Source: Spirosoma endbachense (GTDB taxonomy: Bacteria > Bacteroidota > Bacteroidia > Cytophagales > Spirosomataceae). Taken from it: a stretch of DNA of 64,000 nucleotides. Shown here piece by piece: positions 51,851 through 61,224 of the stretch; position 1 is the stretch's first letter, and every line of letters begins with the position of its first letter. The notes under the pieces were generated by a model, which did no database searches, was not told where the DNA came from, and saw only the letters and a list, made by a program, of their open reading frames with translations. The position numbers were made by a program, and so were the translations under genes. Location of the stretch: NCBI RefSeq assembly GCF_010233585.1, contig NZ_CP045997.1:2580692-2644691 (forward strand). Reading direction: 5' to 3'.

Positions 51851-53146
51851 ATGAACAGTTCATCAAACCCCTTACAGGACGGTGTAAGTTTCTTTTTTCT
51901 TATTCTTATCTACGTACCATTCAATGTCTTTTTTATGGTAGTGGCGGCTGTATTATTTAGCCTGATCAATAAACTTTTTCATCTTCATTTTCCGACCTGG
52001 ATCGTAGCAGTTGCCGCAGCTTTGCTCGTATTTGTTTTCATGTTCTCTTTTCTTGAAGAATCCCTGAACAGAAGTAATTCTGGTGACTCAACGCTATTTT
52101 ATGCCATAACACTAGTTATTAATCTAGTTGTAGTGATCATAATGCTTACAGCTACAGGCATCAATAAGCTTATTTTTAGCGATGCTGCTTCTACAGATTT
52201 TGTTTTTGAAAAACCTCAAATCATCACAGCAATTATCTATTCAATAACCGTCGCTTTTTTCGCAGCCATTCCATTAATTAGCGACGGGGCCGATTATGTC
52301 AATGATATTCAGAATGACAGGAAATTAGCGGCTATTAGAGAAGCTATAACTACTGACGATAGTAAAGCTTTTACAAAAATCAATGATGAGACAACCGAGC
52401 TTTGGAAAGTAGTGTTGCCCGACGAAAAAAACTCACTTTTAGATTATTTAGTAGCTGGTGATAAAATAGCCTTGGTACATATATTGGTCAAAGACCATAA
52501 AGAGCTTTTTGGCTATACATTTGAGTGGCATATAAAAAGCCCTGCTATGGTTCAACTGCTTATTAACGATGGCATGGGCATAAATCAGATAGTTGAGAAA
52601 CTTACCAAGCACGATGAAGCTGAATTAGTAAAAACCATCGTAGAAAAATATCACCCAACGTTTAACAGTTCAGTGAGTTTTATTACTCAAAATATTATGC
52701 ACCACAACAACGAAAAGTTATTAGATTATCTTATTAAAAATGGCCTTACTAAAGACTTAAAGCAAACCAGTGAAACCCTCTATTGGCTTGTGCAAAAAAA
52801 CGATATAGAATCGGTTGGTTTTTTGATCGATAAAGGATTTTCAATAGATCCATCCGATAACAGATTGGTTTATTGGGCTATATATAATCGCAATTTACCG
52901 TTCCTTAAATTTTTATTCAGCTATCCATTTGATGTCAATGCGTCTTCTGATGAATATACGAATTTAGAAAATGCAATTATTGGCAATAACGAGGCAATTT
53001 TTGATTTTCTATTAACTAAAAATCCTGACATAAAAACATTACATCCCACAAAATTAAATGGGATAACCAATGCCTTACTCATTGCCGAACGCTATAAACA
53101 GACTAAAATGTTAGAAAAACTTAACCGATATGCTACACGAAACTAA
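51851..53146 (+). CDS. Membrane protein with ankyrin-like repeats (third gene of AT-rich island)
   Basis: A 431-residue protein from the ATG at 51851. Four membrane helices occupy about residues 10-160. The C-terminal 250 residues show irregular 30-35-residue helical repeats of ankyrin type (LLDYLVAGDKIALVHILVKDHKELFG, KLLDYLIKNGLTKDLKQ, YWLVQKNDIESVGFLIDKGFSIDP, VYWAIYNRNLPFLKFLFSYPFDVNASS). Ankyrin repeats mediate protein contacts. The repeat block follows the membrane part and probably faces the cytoplasm. The gene is very AT-rich. With the two preceding genes it forms a compact cluster. Confidence 0.72.
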   Translation: MNSSSNPLQDGVSFFFLILIYVPFNVFFMVVAAVLFSLINKLFHLHFPTWIVAVAAALLVFVFMFSFLEESLNRSNSGDSTLFYAITLVINLVVVIIMLTATGINKLIFSDAASTDFVFEKPQIITAIIYSITVAFFAAIPLISDGADYVNDIQNDRKLAAIREAITTDDSKAFTKINDETTELWKVVLPDEKNSLLDYLVAGDKIALVHILVKDHKELFGYTFEWHIKSPAMVQLLINDGMGINQIVEKLTKHDEAELVKTIVEKYHPTFNSSVSFITQNIMHHNNEKLLDYLIKNGLTKDLKQTSETLYWLVQKNDIESVGFLIDKGFSIDPSDNRLVYWAIYNRNLPFLKFLFSYPFDVNASSDEYTNLENAIIGNNEAIFDFLLTKNPDIKTLHPTKLNGITNALLIAERYKQTKMLEKLNRYATRN

Positions 53147-53229
53147 GAATCTGCTTAAAAACGATAACTCAGTACTAAAAAGTAGAATCAGCCTATTTTA
53201 AACAGGCTCTAAACGCCACCATAAAACGA

Positions 53230-53276
53230 ATTCGGGATTAGCAATGGCCTGCCTGAAACCAACGCTAACCCCGAAT
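53230..53276. terminator. Hairpin between convergent ankyrin and ScyD/E-like genes
   Basis: ATTCGGGATTAGC (53230-53242) pairs with GCTAACCCCGAAT (53264-53276) at 12 of 13 positions. It sits in the short convergent gap and can serve both genes. Confidence 0.55.
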
Positions 53277-53302
53277 GCCGGAAACCGGTAAAAACTGCCT
53301 AC

Positions 53303-54322
53303 TTAGAACGTAATCTTTAGCAACGCTCCATCGCCCATACTTGTTATGTAAGCGGTATGGCTATTGCTTATTTTCAGATCTGTCGGCATGTTCAGTTTAT
53401 CGAGTAAAACCGTACTGCTCGTTCCATTTGCCCGTAACAACCGGCCCGTATTTGGCGTAAAACCCATCGGTCCAAATAGGGCGAACTCAAGCACTAACGG
53501 TTTCCCGTTGCCATCGTTCTCTACATCGACCAGGCTGTTGAACGTTTGCTGATAAATTGTGAGTTTTCCAGAAAGGTCCATTTGATAAATGATTGACCGC
53601 CCAGCCGGGAAAGGGAAGCCCAGTAAGGTAGTAATCAAAAACTGGCGACCATCGTGCGTAATGCTGGTTGGTACGGCCTGAATGAAGGGTGGGCCTGGAG
53701 GTGGGCCCGCCGGATTTGGATTGACAATGCCCGGAACTTCAGTTACTACACTCAATTCGCCGGCTTTTGATCGGCGAATGATGGCATTGGCTGCTGCGTC
53801 GGTGATGTACAGGGCTCCATCGGGACCTAAAGTCAAATTATAGAGGTGTGATTCACCCGTGTCGTTCGTAAAATTATAGGCGAGTACAAATTTACGAATG
53901 TCTTCAGGGATCAGACTGGACGCCATAATGGGCGATGCACCAGTTTTGTAGGAGGAGAGATCAAACTTATAAAGCCCCTTCGGATTCAAAAAGTAAAGCG
54001 TTCCCTCAACGACCAGCAAATGATCAACGGCATCAAGATCGCCCTCCGTGTTGGTTACCGAATAAATGTTGGTAATAATTGGATGCCGTACACCATCCTG
54101 TGTGATCTCGGATACACTACCGTCATTATGACCCGTGCCCTGCTCAGCCACAAAAACTCGTCCGCTGGCATCCGTCTCAACACTAATTGGAGCAACCAGC
54201 TTGGTGGCCAATATTCGGGGGGTTAACGCGGGAGCAGAGGGAGTTGGGATAATGTGATCCTGACAACTCATAACCAGAAAAATTGCCAGCAGACAAATTG
54301 AGCGAGTAATGTTGTAAATCAT
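53303..54322 (-). CDS. ScyD/ScyE-like propeller lipoprotein
   Basis: A 339-residue lipoprotein with a lipobox near residue 20 (IFLVMSCQ), then a beta-propeller-like body: APISVETDASGRVFVAEQGTGHNDGSVSEI, GLYKFDLSSYKTG, HLYNLTLGPDGALYITDAAANAI, PTSITHDGRQFLITTLLGFPFPAG. This is the pattern of the ScyD/ScyE family found in Bacteroidota and Cyanobacteria, whose members are exported. The precise function is unknown. Confidence 0.8.
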   Translation of the reverse strand: MIYNITRSICLLAIFLVMSCQDHIIPTPSAPALTPRILATKLVAPISVETDASGRVFVAEQGTGHNDGSVSEITQDGVRHPIITNIYSVTNTEGDLDAVDHLLVVEGTLYFLNPKGLYKFDLSSYKTGASPIMASSLIPEDIRKFVLAYNFTNDTGESHLYNLTLGPDGALYITDAAANAIIRRSKAGELSVVTEVPGIVNPNPAGPPPGPPFIQAVPTSITHDGRQFLITTLLGFPFPAGRSIIYQMDLSGKLTIYQQTFNSLVDVENDGNGKPLVLEFALFGPMGFTPNTGRLLRANGTSSTVLLDKLNMPTDLKISNSHTAYITSMGDGALLKITF

Positions 54323-54994
54323 TTGACAGGAATAGTTAAAAGGTGAATAAGGAATATTTACATCTATTTTCTGGCAATAATGGTTGTATCCTGATAATTT
54401 AATACTGCATACTACGCACCGCTTGACGAATGAATAATTGATTCAGGCAAGTTTATCCAACGCTACGTCATCAATTACTTAAATCGATCAATTACCTCTA
54501 TACCTGATCGTCATGATCAACTGCCGATTAATCAGGCACTTATTGTTTATCAGAAAGTTATAAACTGTAATTAATGTAAACGAACATATTGAGTAAAGGG
54601 TAATTTAATCCCTAAAAACCTTACCCCTCATTTCTTTGATAAATCAAATTCTAAAAATCATTTCCCAAACTGCGCTCATGGGCGTTGAGCTAGAAAAAAA
54701 GGGCATGCAAACCAGTTTGTGAATGTAATAAGTTCTTATTTATATAGAATCAACGGCTTAGCCAACGGTGATTTCTGATAAGCAATTACTTGAATAATAT
54801 CTTTATTTCGCCAGAAATTCGAAAGCCGAAATTTAGTAAATGGTGAAAGTATAACCCTATTTCTGAATCGATTCTGTACGTTTTCAGACATTCTAATTTA
54901 CCTGGACGGGTACCTAAAATCAAAAAAGTCGTTGACCAACGATACCTGGTTAAAGCACCGTTCGCCAACGACTATTGATTAGTTGTCCTGTTTA
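54323..54994. other. AT-rich intergenic region, no gene seen
   Basis: About 670 bases between the ScyD/E-like gene and the M16 peptidase gene, both on the minus strand. It is visibly AT-rich and lacks recognisable coding frames; a 60-codon frame at 54786-54968 has no motif. It probably holds the ScyD/E promoter and the peptidase terminator, neither fixed. Confidence 0.5.
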
Positions 54995-57829
54995 TTATTG
55001 CTTCTTTTCCGGCAAAAGCACTAACCGAATAAAGTTCGGTCCGAAGTATTGATTGGCTGCGGCTTTGGTGCTTTCGACGGTTACTTTGTCCAGTTGTTCG
55101 TTTTCATGCAATACCTCGTCCGGAGCGTCGCCATTATAGTATTGGTTTTGGAGATAGCCAAGCCAGAACTGGTTGTCTTTCAACTGCACTTCGGTTTCAC
55201 GGCGGGTTTCGGCCTTAAATTTGGCAATATCGGCGGGCAACGCACCTTTTTCTTTCAGATCATTGATCAACTCCTGCGTTTTAGCGATGAGCTTTTCGAC
55301 GTTTTGCGGTGCGCAACCGAAGCTAATCCGGAACGTATACCGTGATACTGGATATTTACTGTAGGCTCCACTGGCACCAACACCATAAACACCGCTTTCT
55401 TCCTCCCGCAACTTTTCGATCAGTTTGATTTCCAGCACTTCAGCCAGAGCGTCCAATTGCGTTGTCGTTTCCGGCGACCAGCTTAAATCACCGCTGTATA
55501 CCAGTTGAACAGAAGCTTTCGGGTCAACGCCCCGGTAGACAGTCTTGCTGATCTGCCCCGATGGAATACGAATGCCCAGATCTTTAAACTTCTCGGTTGT
55601 CTCGGTCGATGGCAATCCGCCAAGGTATTTTTCAACCAGCGGCTTTAGCTGATCTTCTTTAAAATTGCCGACAAAATAGAACGTAAAATCGCCCCCATTG
55701 GCAAATCGCTCCTGATAGATTTTCAACGCTTTATCCAGATCAATTTTGTCCAGATCTTCGGGTTTAAGCGGTTGCCGCCGGGGGTTGTTGGCCCCTAGTG
55801 TTACCTGTACTGTATCCTGAAATACACGCGCTGGCGTTGGCGTATTGATCTGGTTCTGCAAGGCGCTTCGCTGGTTCGACAGGAACCCTTTTACAACATC
55901 AACATCCTTCCGGGGCTGGGTAAAGTAACTATAAAGCAGTTGAAGTGCGGTTTCCAGATCTTTCGGAGCTGCACTACCATTAATACCTTCGCTCAATTCG
56001 CCCACAAACGGAAAGACGTTTACCTGTTTACCCGACAGAAACTTGCCCAACTGAATCTGATTATAGTCGCCAGTTCCGCCCATAGCCACGAGCGTAGACG
56101 AAAACCGGGCCGACATGAAATCAGTCAGGTCATAGAGTGATGTGCCGCCGAAACTGCTGCCCGAAAACAGAATCTGGTCGTTTTTAAAATTGGTCGGTTT
56201 CAGCACTACCCGAACCCCGTTTTTGAGTCGCCACTCTGTCACGCCAATGTCCTTGATTTGTTTCTCGTTCACAACCGGAGAACCAGTTGGCAGCTTTGCT
56301 AATAAGGGGCTGTCAAGCGTTTTGTCTTCATAAGCGGTCAGGCCTTTACCCGCATTGTCTACATAGCCCAGGATCTGCTCAACGGTAGGCAATTTGGCCT
56401 TGTCTTTTTCAGGAGCCAGAACAATAACCGCCCGGTTATCATTATGAATAAACTGGTCAACCAGTGTATTCACTTCTGCCAATTTGATACCATCCTGTTC
56501 TTTCTTGAGAAAATTGTAATAGAACTCAATACTCGTGTAAGGCTCTTTGTCCGTAAAATTCTGAACGTATTCATTAACATAATTGGCCGACCGGGTTTTG
56601 TCGCGTTCGCTGTAGGCTTGTTCCACATTGGTCATAAACTCCCGCTTGGCACGATCCAATTCTGTCGATGTGAAGCCGAACTGTTTTACGCGGGCATTCT
56701 CGTCGAGCACCGCCCGAATAGCTTTTTCCACGTTTCCCTCTTTGGCAACGGCAATGGACGTAAATGCATCCAGATTCCCCAGAAAATCGCTGTAATTACT
56801 GTAGCCACCCAAAAATGGTGGATCAGCCCGCTGTGTTAATTCCTGAATCCGGTTGCCAAGCATGGTGTTGAACAGACCTCGCTTGATGCTTTCCCGCAGA
56901 TCATTCAGGGTTTTCTCTTTGATTTCAGGTCGTTTGTAAATAACCTGTACCACCGTGTTCGGTTGTTCGGGGTCTGTCAGAATGACGACTTTCGTGTCTT
57001 TATGGGGAGGAATTTCATATTCCGTACGAGGTTTTGGGGTTTTAACCGCCGGGATTCGCCCGAACTTCTCGCGAATGATCCCTTCCACTTCTTTCGTATC
57101 GAAATCGCCAACGGCAATGACTGCCATCAGATCGGGCCTATACCAGTCCTGATAAAACTGTCGCAGCGTTTCGGTCTTAAACGTAGTCAGAACCTGCTCG
57201 GTGCCAATTGGCAATCGTTTGGCATATTGCGAGTTATTGAGCAATATCGGAAAGTATTGATCGCGCAGCCGCTGGCCTGCCCCGCGCCCAAGCCGTCGTT
57301 CTTCCAGAATAACACCGCGCTCCTTGTCTACTTCAGTTGGGTCGATAGTGGCATTATGAGCCCAGTCTTCCAGAATCTGGAATGCTTGCCGAAATACCTT
57401 GACCGAATCAGTCGGAACGGGTAACTGATAGACCGTTTCGTCAAAGCCTGTATAGGCATTTAAATCGGCCCCAAAGCGAACTCCGGCAGATTGCAGGAAA
57501 TTAACCAGCTCGTTTTTCGGGAAATTCTTTGTGCCGTTAAACTCCATGTGCTCCATGAAGTGCGCCAGCCCCTGTTGATTGTCATTTTCCAGTACCGAAC
57601 CCGCCCGGATAACCAGCCGCAGTTCGGCCCGGTTTTTCGGTTCGGCATTTTTCCGGATATAATACGTCAGGCCGTTGGGCAGTTTACCCACTTTTACTGC
57701 CGGATCAGTCGGAATTGGACTACTAAGCGTTGTAGTAGCCACTTTAACTGCTGATGATTTGGGCGCAGATTGCGCCAACACCAGCGTAACACTGAACAAT
57801 GCGCTCAGTGTGAGCGAAAAACGTACCAT
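54995..57829 (-). CDS. M16-family zinc metallopeptidase (pitrilysin/insulinase-like), exported
   Basis: A 944-residue protein with signal peptide about 1-20. The zinc motif HFMEH is at about residues 90-94 in GLAHFMEHMEFNGTKNFP, with the third ligand Glu about 75 residues later (DPTEVDKERGVILEE). The second half repeats the fold without zinc residues, as is usual for two-domain M16 enzymes. It degrades peptides in the periplasm. It is not obviously in an operon. Confidence 0.95.
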   Translation of the reverse strand: MVRFSLTLSALFSVTLVLAQSAPKSSAVKVATTTLSSPIPTDPAVKVGKLPNGLTYYIRKNAEPKNRAELRLVIRAGSVLENDNQQGLAHFMEHMEFNGTKNFPKNELVNFLQSAGVRFGADLNAYTGFDETVYQLPVPTDSVKVFRQAFQILEDWAHNATIDPTEVDKERGVILEERRLGRGAGQRLRDQYFPILLNNSQYAKRLPIGTEQVLTTFKTETLRQFYQDWYRPDLMAVIAVGDFDTKEVEGIIREKFGRIPAVKTPKPRTEYEIPPHKDTKVVILTDPEQPNTVVQVIYKRPEIKEKTLNDLRESIKRGLFNTMLGNRIQELTQRADPPFLGGYSNYSDFLGNLDAFTSIAVAKEGNVEKAIRAVLDENARVKQFGFTSTELDRAKREFMTNVEQAYSERDKTRSANYVNEYVQNFTDKEPYTSIEFYYNFLKKEQDGIKLAEVNTLVDQFIHNDNRAVIVLAPEKDKAKLPTVEQILGYVDNAGKGLTAYEDKTLDSPLLAKLPTGSPVVNEKQIKDIGVTEWRLKNGVRVVLKPTNFKNDQILFSGSSFGGTSLYDLTDFMSARFSSTLVAMGGTGDYNQIQLGKFLSGKQVNVFPFVGELSEGINGSAAPKDLETALQLLYSYFTQPRKDVDVVKGFLSNQRSALQNQINTPTPARVFQDTVQVTLGANNPRRQPLKPEDLDKIDLDKALKIYQERFANGGDFTFYFVGNFKEDQLKPLVEKYLGGLPSTETTEKFKDLGIRIPSGQISKTVYRGVDPKASVQLVYSGDLSWSPETTTQLDALAEVLEIKLIEKLREEESGVYGVGASGAYSKYPVSRYTFRISFGCAPQNVEKLIAKTQELINDLKEKGALPADIAKFKAETRRETEVQLKDNQFWLGYLQNQYYNGDAPDEVLHENEQLDKVTVESTKAAANQYFGPNFIRLVLLPEKKQ

Positions 57830-57902
57830 TCGGTCGTTTGGGTTGGGTTAATAGATCTGAAACTGAATTATGGGATAATAACGCTGAGGAGAGTTGAAAC
57901 GT

Positions 57903-58298
57903 CTATCGCTTCCATACTAACAAAATTGCCACTGCTATTGACACGATAACAGAAAACCAGCAAATAATAATTACCCATCGCATTGGGATTTCCCACATCG
58001 GCGGATGCGTCAGTTGGGTTTCTTCATCAACTTCAACGACACCATAAAAATTACGGACACAAAAGTCATCCCAATCAATATAATCAACAAAACAGGCGAG
58101 CGTATCCAGCAAGTCAGGTGATTTTATAGCGGAGGTTTGCCAGAATGCCTCTAAATGCTGAGCATCTACCTGCCGCTGCGTATAGGTAAACACAAGCTCA
58201 CTCAAGTGTACAAAATCCTGCGATCGCCAGTGCGATGATGGCTCCCACAGCAGAATGCGTTCAATTTGATATTTAAGATCAGTAGTGTGCTGATTCAC
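57903..58298 (-). CDS. Small helical-domain protein with C-terminal membrane anchor
   Basis: A 131-residue protein. The N-terminal 75 residues (IERILLWEPSSHWRSQDFVHLSELVFTYTQRQVDAQHLEAFW...TLACFVDYIDWDDFCV) match the pattern of the N-terminal helical domain common in Bacteroidota proteins ('F..Ls..I...t...ls..tl.r.wg......p...tLdaLa.f..y..W..Fc'). One membrane helix lies at about 106-129. The function is unknown. Its start overlaps the stop of DUF5009 by 4 bases, so the two are co-translated. Confidence 0.72.
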   Translation of the reverse strand: MNQHTTDLKYQIERILLWEPSSHWRSQDFVHLSELVFTYTQRQVDAQHLEAFWQTSAIKSPDLLDTLACFVDYIDWDDFCVRNFYGVVEVDEETQLTHPPMWEIPMRWVIIICWFSVIVSIAVAILLVWKR

Positions 58299-59452
58299 AC
58301 CTTAATAATAACATTTTTTCGATACATCCACCACAGAATTCCGAACCAGATCAGTACAAACGTCAAAGCACCCGCCAGCGACGCATTGGTAGGATTGTCA
58401 AAAAGAGGTGCAATGAATGATCGGTAGAGGTATTCTTTCAACCCCACTTCGGTTCCATCAGTCTGAGCAACATGAATCATGTTCATGATCCGCGGAATCA
58501 GCCCTGATAGAAAGAATACAGTGATCGCATTGACGCCAAACGCCACAAAAGGGAGCACACCCCGCCGATAGCCTTTAACATCGATCAGCCAATAACTTAG
58601 CGCCAGTCCAAGCATGGCCAAACCACCCCCCACCAGCACGAACGAACTGGTCCATAAGGCTTTGTTGATTGGAAAAAATCCATTCCAGATCAGGCCAGCC
58701 AGGGTAGTCAGACAGCCAGCGGTAAAAAGCCAGGCTATTTTCTCCGCAGCCGAACGATTGGAACGCAGCCAGGTGCCGGTCAGCAGGCCCAGCAAACCCG
58801 TACCAATGGCAGGTAAGGTGCTTAAGAGTCCTTCGGGGTCCCAGACTTTAGCAGGTTTGTAGACGTGGGCCGGCGTAATAAATGTTCGATCGAACCAGGC
58901 TGCCAGATTTGTTTCGGGCTCAAGGTTGGCATACCCAACCCCCGGAACCGGAATGACTGTAAGCAATAGATAATACCCAATGAGGAGTATGACCAGAAGT
59001 GTGATTTGCTGCCGTGGCGTTGTTTTCAGGAAAATAAGTGAACAGGCCAGATACACCAGAGCAATGCGCTGCAATACGCCGGGAATTCGTACGATCGAGA
59101 TGTCAAATCTGGGGAAAAAATTCAAAAACAGGCCCAGCAGAAAAAGCGTTGCACTTCGTTTCACGATCTTGCCAATCACTCCTTCTCTGGCTCCATCGGG
59201 CCGCCCCAAGGCAAACGTTATCGATACGCCAACAATAAACAGGAAAAACGGAAAAATCAGATCGGTGGGTGTCCAGCCATGCCAGGGCGCATGTTCCAGG
59301 GGGGCATAGATGTGGCCCCAGTCGCCAGGGTTGTTGACCAGAATCATAGCCGCGACAGTCAGACCCCGAAAGAAATCGAGCGAGAGCAGCCGTCCGGATG
59401 CAACCGGAACACTCTGGAACTTAGCCGTACTTGTTGAAACAAATGATTGCAT
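58295..59452 (-). CDS. DUF5009/heparan-alpha-glucosaminide N-acetyltransferase-like membrane acyltransferase
   Basis: A 385-residue integral membrane protein. The N-terminal motif RLLSLDFFRGLTVAAMILVNNPGDWGHIYAPLEHAPWHGWTPTDLIFPFFLFIVG identifies DUF5009, a bacterial relative of the human lysosomal acetyltransferase. About ten membrane helices follow. The family is thought to move acetyl groups across the membrane onto sugars; the substrate here is unknown. The start at 59452 avoids a 17-residue extension without family pattern. Downstream it overlaps the small anchored protein. Confidence 0.9.
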   Translation of the reverse strand: MQSFVSTSTAKFQSVPVASGRLLSLDFFRGLTVAAMILVNNPGDWGHIYAPLEHAPWHGWTPTDLIFPFFLFIVGVSITFALGRPDGAREGVIGKIVKRSATLFLLGLFLNFFPRFDISIVRIPGVLQRIALVYLACSLIFLKTTPRQQITLLVILLIGYYLLLTVIPVPGVGYANLEPETNLAAWFDRTFITPAHVYKPAKVWDPEGLLSTLPAIGTGLLGLLTGTWLRSNRSAAEKIAWLFTAGCLTTLAGLIWNGFFPINKALWTSSFVLVGGGLAMLGLALSYWLIDVKGYRRGVLPFVAFGVNAITVFFLSGLIPRIMNMIHVAQTDGTEVGLKEYLYRSFIAPLFDNPTNASLAGALTFVLIWFGILWWMYRKNVIIKV

Positions 59453-59517
59453 AAAAAGCCGGGGCGGATCGCCGAAGCGAAGGGTTTCCCGAAGATACAA
59501 CAAGTAGGGCTAAAAGT

Positions 59518-60291
59518 TTAACGGAATACTTTCACCAGCTTTTTTTCTAAATCCGTCTCTAATTTCAATAAACCTTCAGCATTTGGTAGATAGGTCAACG
59601 CCCGATGATGACGTAAATCGAACGGAATGTCGCCGACGGATTGTGTTATAGGAATCACGATCTTACCGAGTGTATGCGCTACTCCCGTTTCGTAAAAGAC
59701 GTTCGGATTTCGATCCGTAAAATCGGTGATTACAGCTTTTGAGGTATAAATCAGATCGAATACATCCTGAATTAAAATGCTGTTATCCCAAATATCGTCG
59801 GCTCGTTTACACTCGATCCCGAGTTTAGCACACACGGTCCGAATAGCCGCGTAGGTTCCGGCAAATCTACCCTCGAACGGCATCATTACCGAAAGCACAT
59901 TCGACTCAACGAGTTTATCCGGAATACGAAAAACATCCGGCGCAAACGTAATAACGCGTTCGGGTGCAGCGGCCTGAACGGTAGAAATGAAATCAGGTAC
60001 TTCCCGGATGGATCGATTCATCGTTGTTTTTTTTGTTTCGACGAAGCGTTCAATTTCGTACAGATTGCCACTGCTTTCGCTGATTAGTTTCGACAAAACC
60101 TGAAGGCTGTTCCCCTCATAATCATCGTCTTTAAAATCTAGACTGCGCAACAACCGGGGATGATCTTCAATCAGTTCGAGGCTGTCGGTCAGGTAGGCTA
60201 CTTTGATCCAGTCAGACTTCGTGAAGTGATCCTGAATAAACTCATGGAGTGCAAATAGTCGGAGCGTTCTCTGCTTATTTTGTCGCGTCAT
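59518..60291 (-). CDS. Nucleoside 2-deoxyribosyltransferase-like (NADase/nucleotide-hydrolase-type) protein
   Basis: A 257-residue protein from the ATG at 60291. The N-terminal half is helical (LRLFALHEFIQDHFTKSDWIKVAYLTDSLELIEDHPRLLRSLDFKDDDYEGNSLQVLSKLI) and looks like an effector-associated or adaptor domain. The C-terminal half has VMMPFEGRFAGTYAAIRTVCAKLGIECKRADDIWD, then AVITDFTDRNPNVFYETGVAHTLGKIVIPITQS. That Rossmann-like pattern, with NVFYE-G-AHTLGK, is typical of nucleoside deoxyribosyltransferase/TIR-like folds used as effectors in bacterial conflict systems. The catalytic Glu is probably in NVFYE. A palindrome lies upstream. Its role as defence effector is inference. Confidence 0.75.
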   Translation of the reverse strand: MTRQNKQRTLRLFALHEFIQDHFTKSDWIKVAYLTDSLELIEDHPRLLRSLDFKDDDYEGNSLQVLSKLISESSGNLYEIERFVETKKTTMNRSIREVPDFISTVQAAAPERVITFAPDVFRIPDKLVESNVLSVMMPFEGRFAGTYAAIRTVCAKLGIECKRADDIWDNSILIQDVFDLIYTSKAVITDFTDRNPNVFYETGVAHTLGKIVIPITQSVGDIPFDLRHHRALTYLPNAEGLLKLETDLEKKLVKVFR

Positions 60292-60311
60292 CTTGTTGAC
60301 AAAGGGCCAAT

Positions 60312-60329
60312 TATAATACAACTATTATA
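60312..60329. promoter_or_regulatory. Palindrome upstream of the nucleotide-hydrolase-like gene
   Basis: TATAATA (60312-60318) and TATTATA (60323-60329) form a perfect 7-bp inverted repeat with a 4-base spacer, 21 bases before the start codon at 60291. It overlaps a longer possible start, supporting 60291. It could be an operator. Confidence 0.4.
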
Positions 60330-60562
60330 TATCAGTGCAATTATATCTAAAATCTATATTACAATAAACAATTATTTGACATTTTAATGACTCCGGATCA
60401 ATTCGGGTAGCAAATCAAATTTGCTACACAGGCTTTTCGTCGGCTTTAGCTGGAAGTCTATACGGCATTTTTCGTGATTCATCAGATTCTACGCTGACTC
60501 CGGATTTAGGGTAACTACTTTTGACTCATCCTCTTATTAATCATATCAACCTTATTCTACTC

Positions 60563-61150
60563 ATGGATTTCGATCAGGCGCTTACGAATCAGAAACGAAA
60601 TTATTTTGTGGATGCCAATGCTGGGCTTTCGTTACCTGTAGCTGGCACTATCTACTGGGCTATTCTGGGCATAGCGGGCTTTTATTTAAAACCCGGTTAT
60701 TGGATGTTGCTGGCTTTTTGCACAAGCGGTTTATTGTTTCCGCTGGGTCTGGCTCTACAAAAGCCGTTCAAATCAAACCTGATGGTGAAAACGCCGTTAT
60801 CAAGCCTTATTCCCTATGCGCTTTTTTCGATGATGCTGAGTTGGGCCATTACCGTTCCGGCCAGTAGCCTCGATAAATCATTTGCACCGCTTTGCCTCGC
60901 TATCGGGATGAGCATCCACTGGCCCATCATTGGCTGGATTTATGATAGTAAAGTATGCCAGCTGCACGCCTTAATCCGGGCTTTGCTCGTGGTAGCCTGC
61001 TGGTATCTACTCCCCAATGATCGCTTTACAATCTTGCCTCTGGTTGTTTCCGGTGTTTACGCACTAACGGTTCTGGGGCTAAAATGGGAGGTTACCAAAG
61101 TACGGGAACAACGTGTTCTCCGCTCGGAATCAACGTTGGTTAACGCCTAA
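60563..61150 (+). CDS. Integral membrane protein (DUF7010-like)
   Basis: A 195-residue protein with six or seven membrane helices (segments such as GTIYWAILGIAGFYLKPGYW and SLIPYALFSMMLSWAITVPA). The pattern resembles the DUF7010 membrane family; the function is unknown. The start at 60563 was chosen because the upstream 14 residues are not conserved-looking. It is divergent from the nucleotide-hydrolase-like gene with a 270-base gap, and a terminator follows. Confidence 0.68.
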   Translation: MDFDQALTNQKRNYFVDANAGLSLPVAGTIYWAILGIAGFYLKPGYWMLLAFCTSGLLFPLGLALQKPFKSNLMVKTPLSSLIPYALFSMMLSWAITVPASSLDKSFAPLCLAIGMSIHWPIIGWIYDSKVCQLHALIRALLVVACWYLLPNDRFTILPLVVSGVYALTVLGLKWEVTKVREQRVLRSESTLVNA

Positions 61151-61162
61151 AGCACTGACCAC

Positions 61163-61209
61163 AAAAAAAGCCCTGCATGAGTCATACCGACAGCATACAG
61201 GGCTTTTTT
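61163..61209. terminator. Bidirectional terminator between the DUF7010-like and NagB-like genes
   Basis: AAAAAAAGCCCTG (61163-61175) and CAGGGCTTTTTT (61198-61209) form a GC stem flanked by A- and T-runs in the convergent gap. Confidence 0.8.
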
Positions 61210-61224
61210 GGTAACAACTATTTT

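Noticed and set aside
54786..54968. 60-residue minus-strand frame in the AT-rich gap
   Set aside because: No motif, no start context and composition like the intergenic region.
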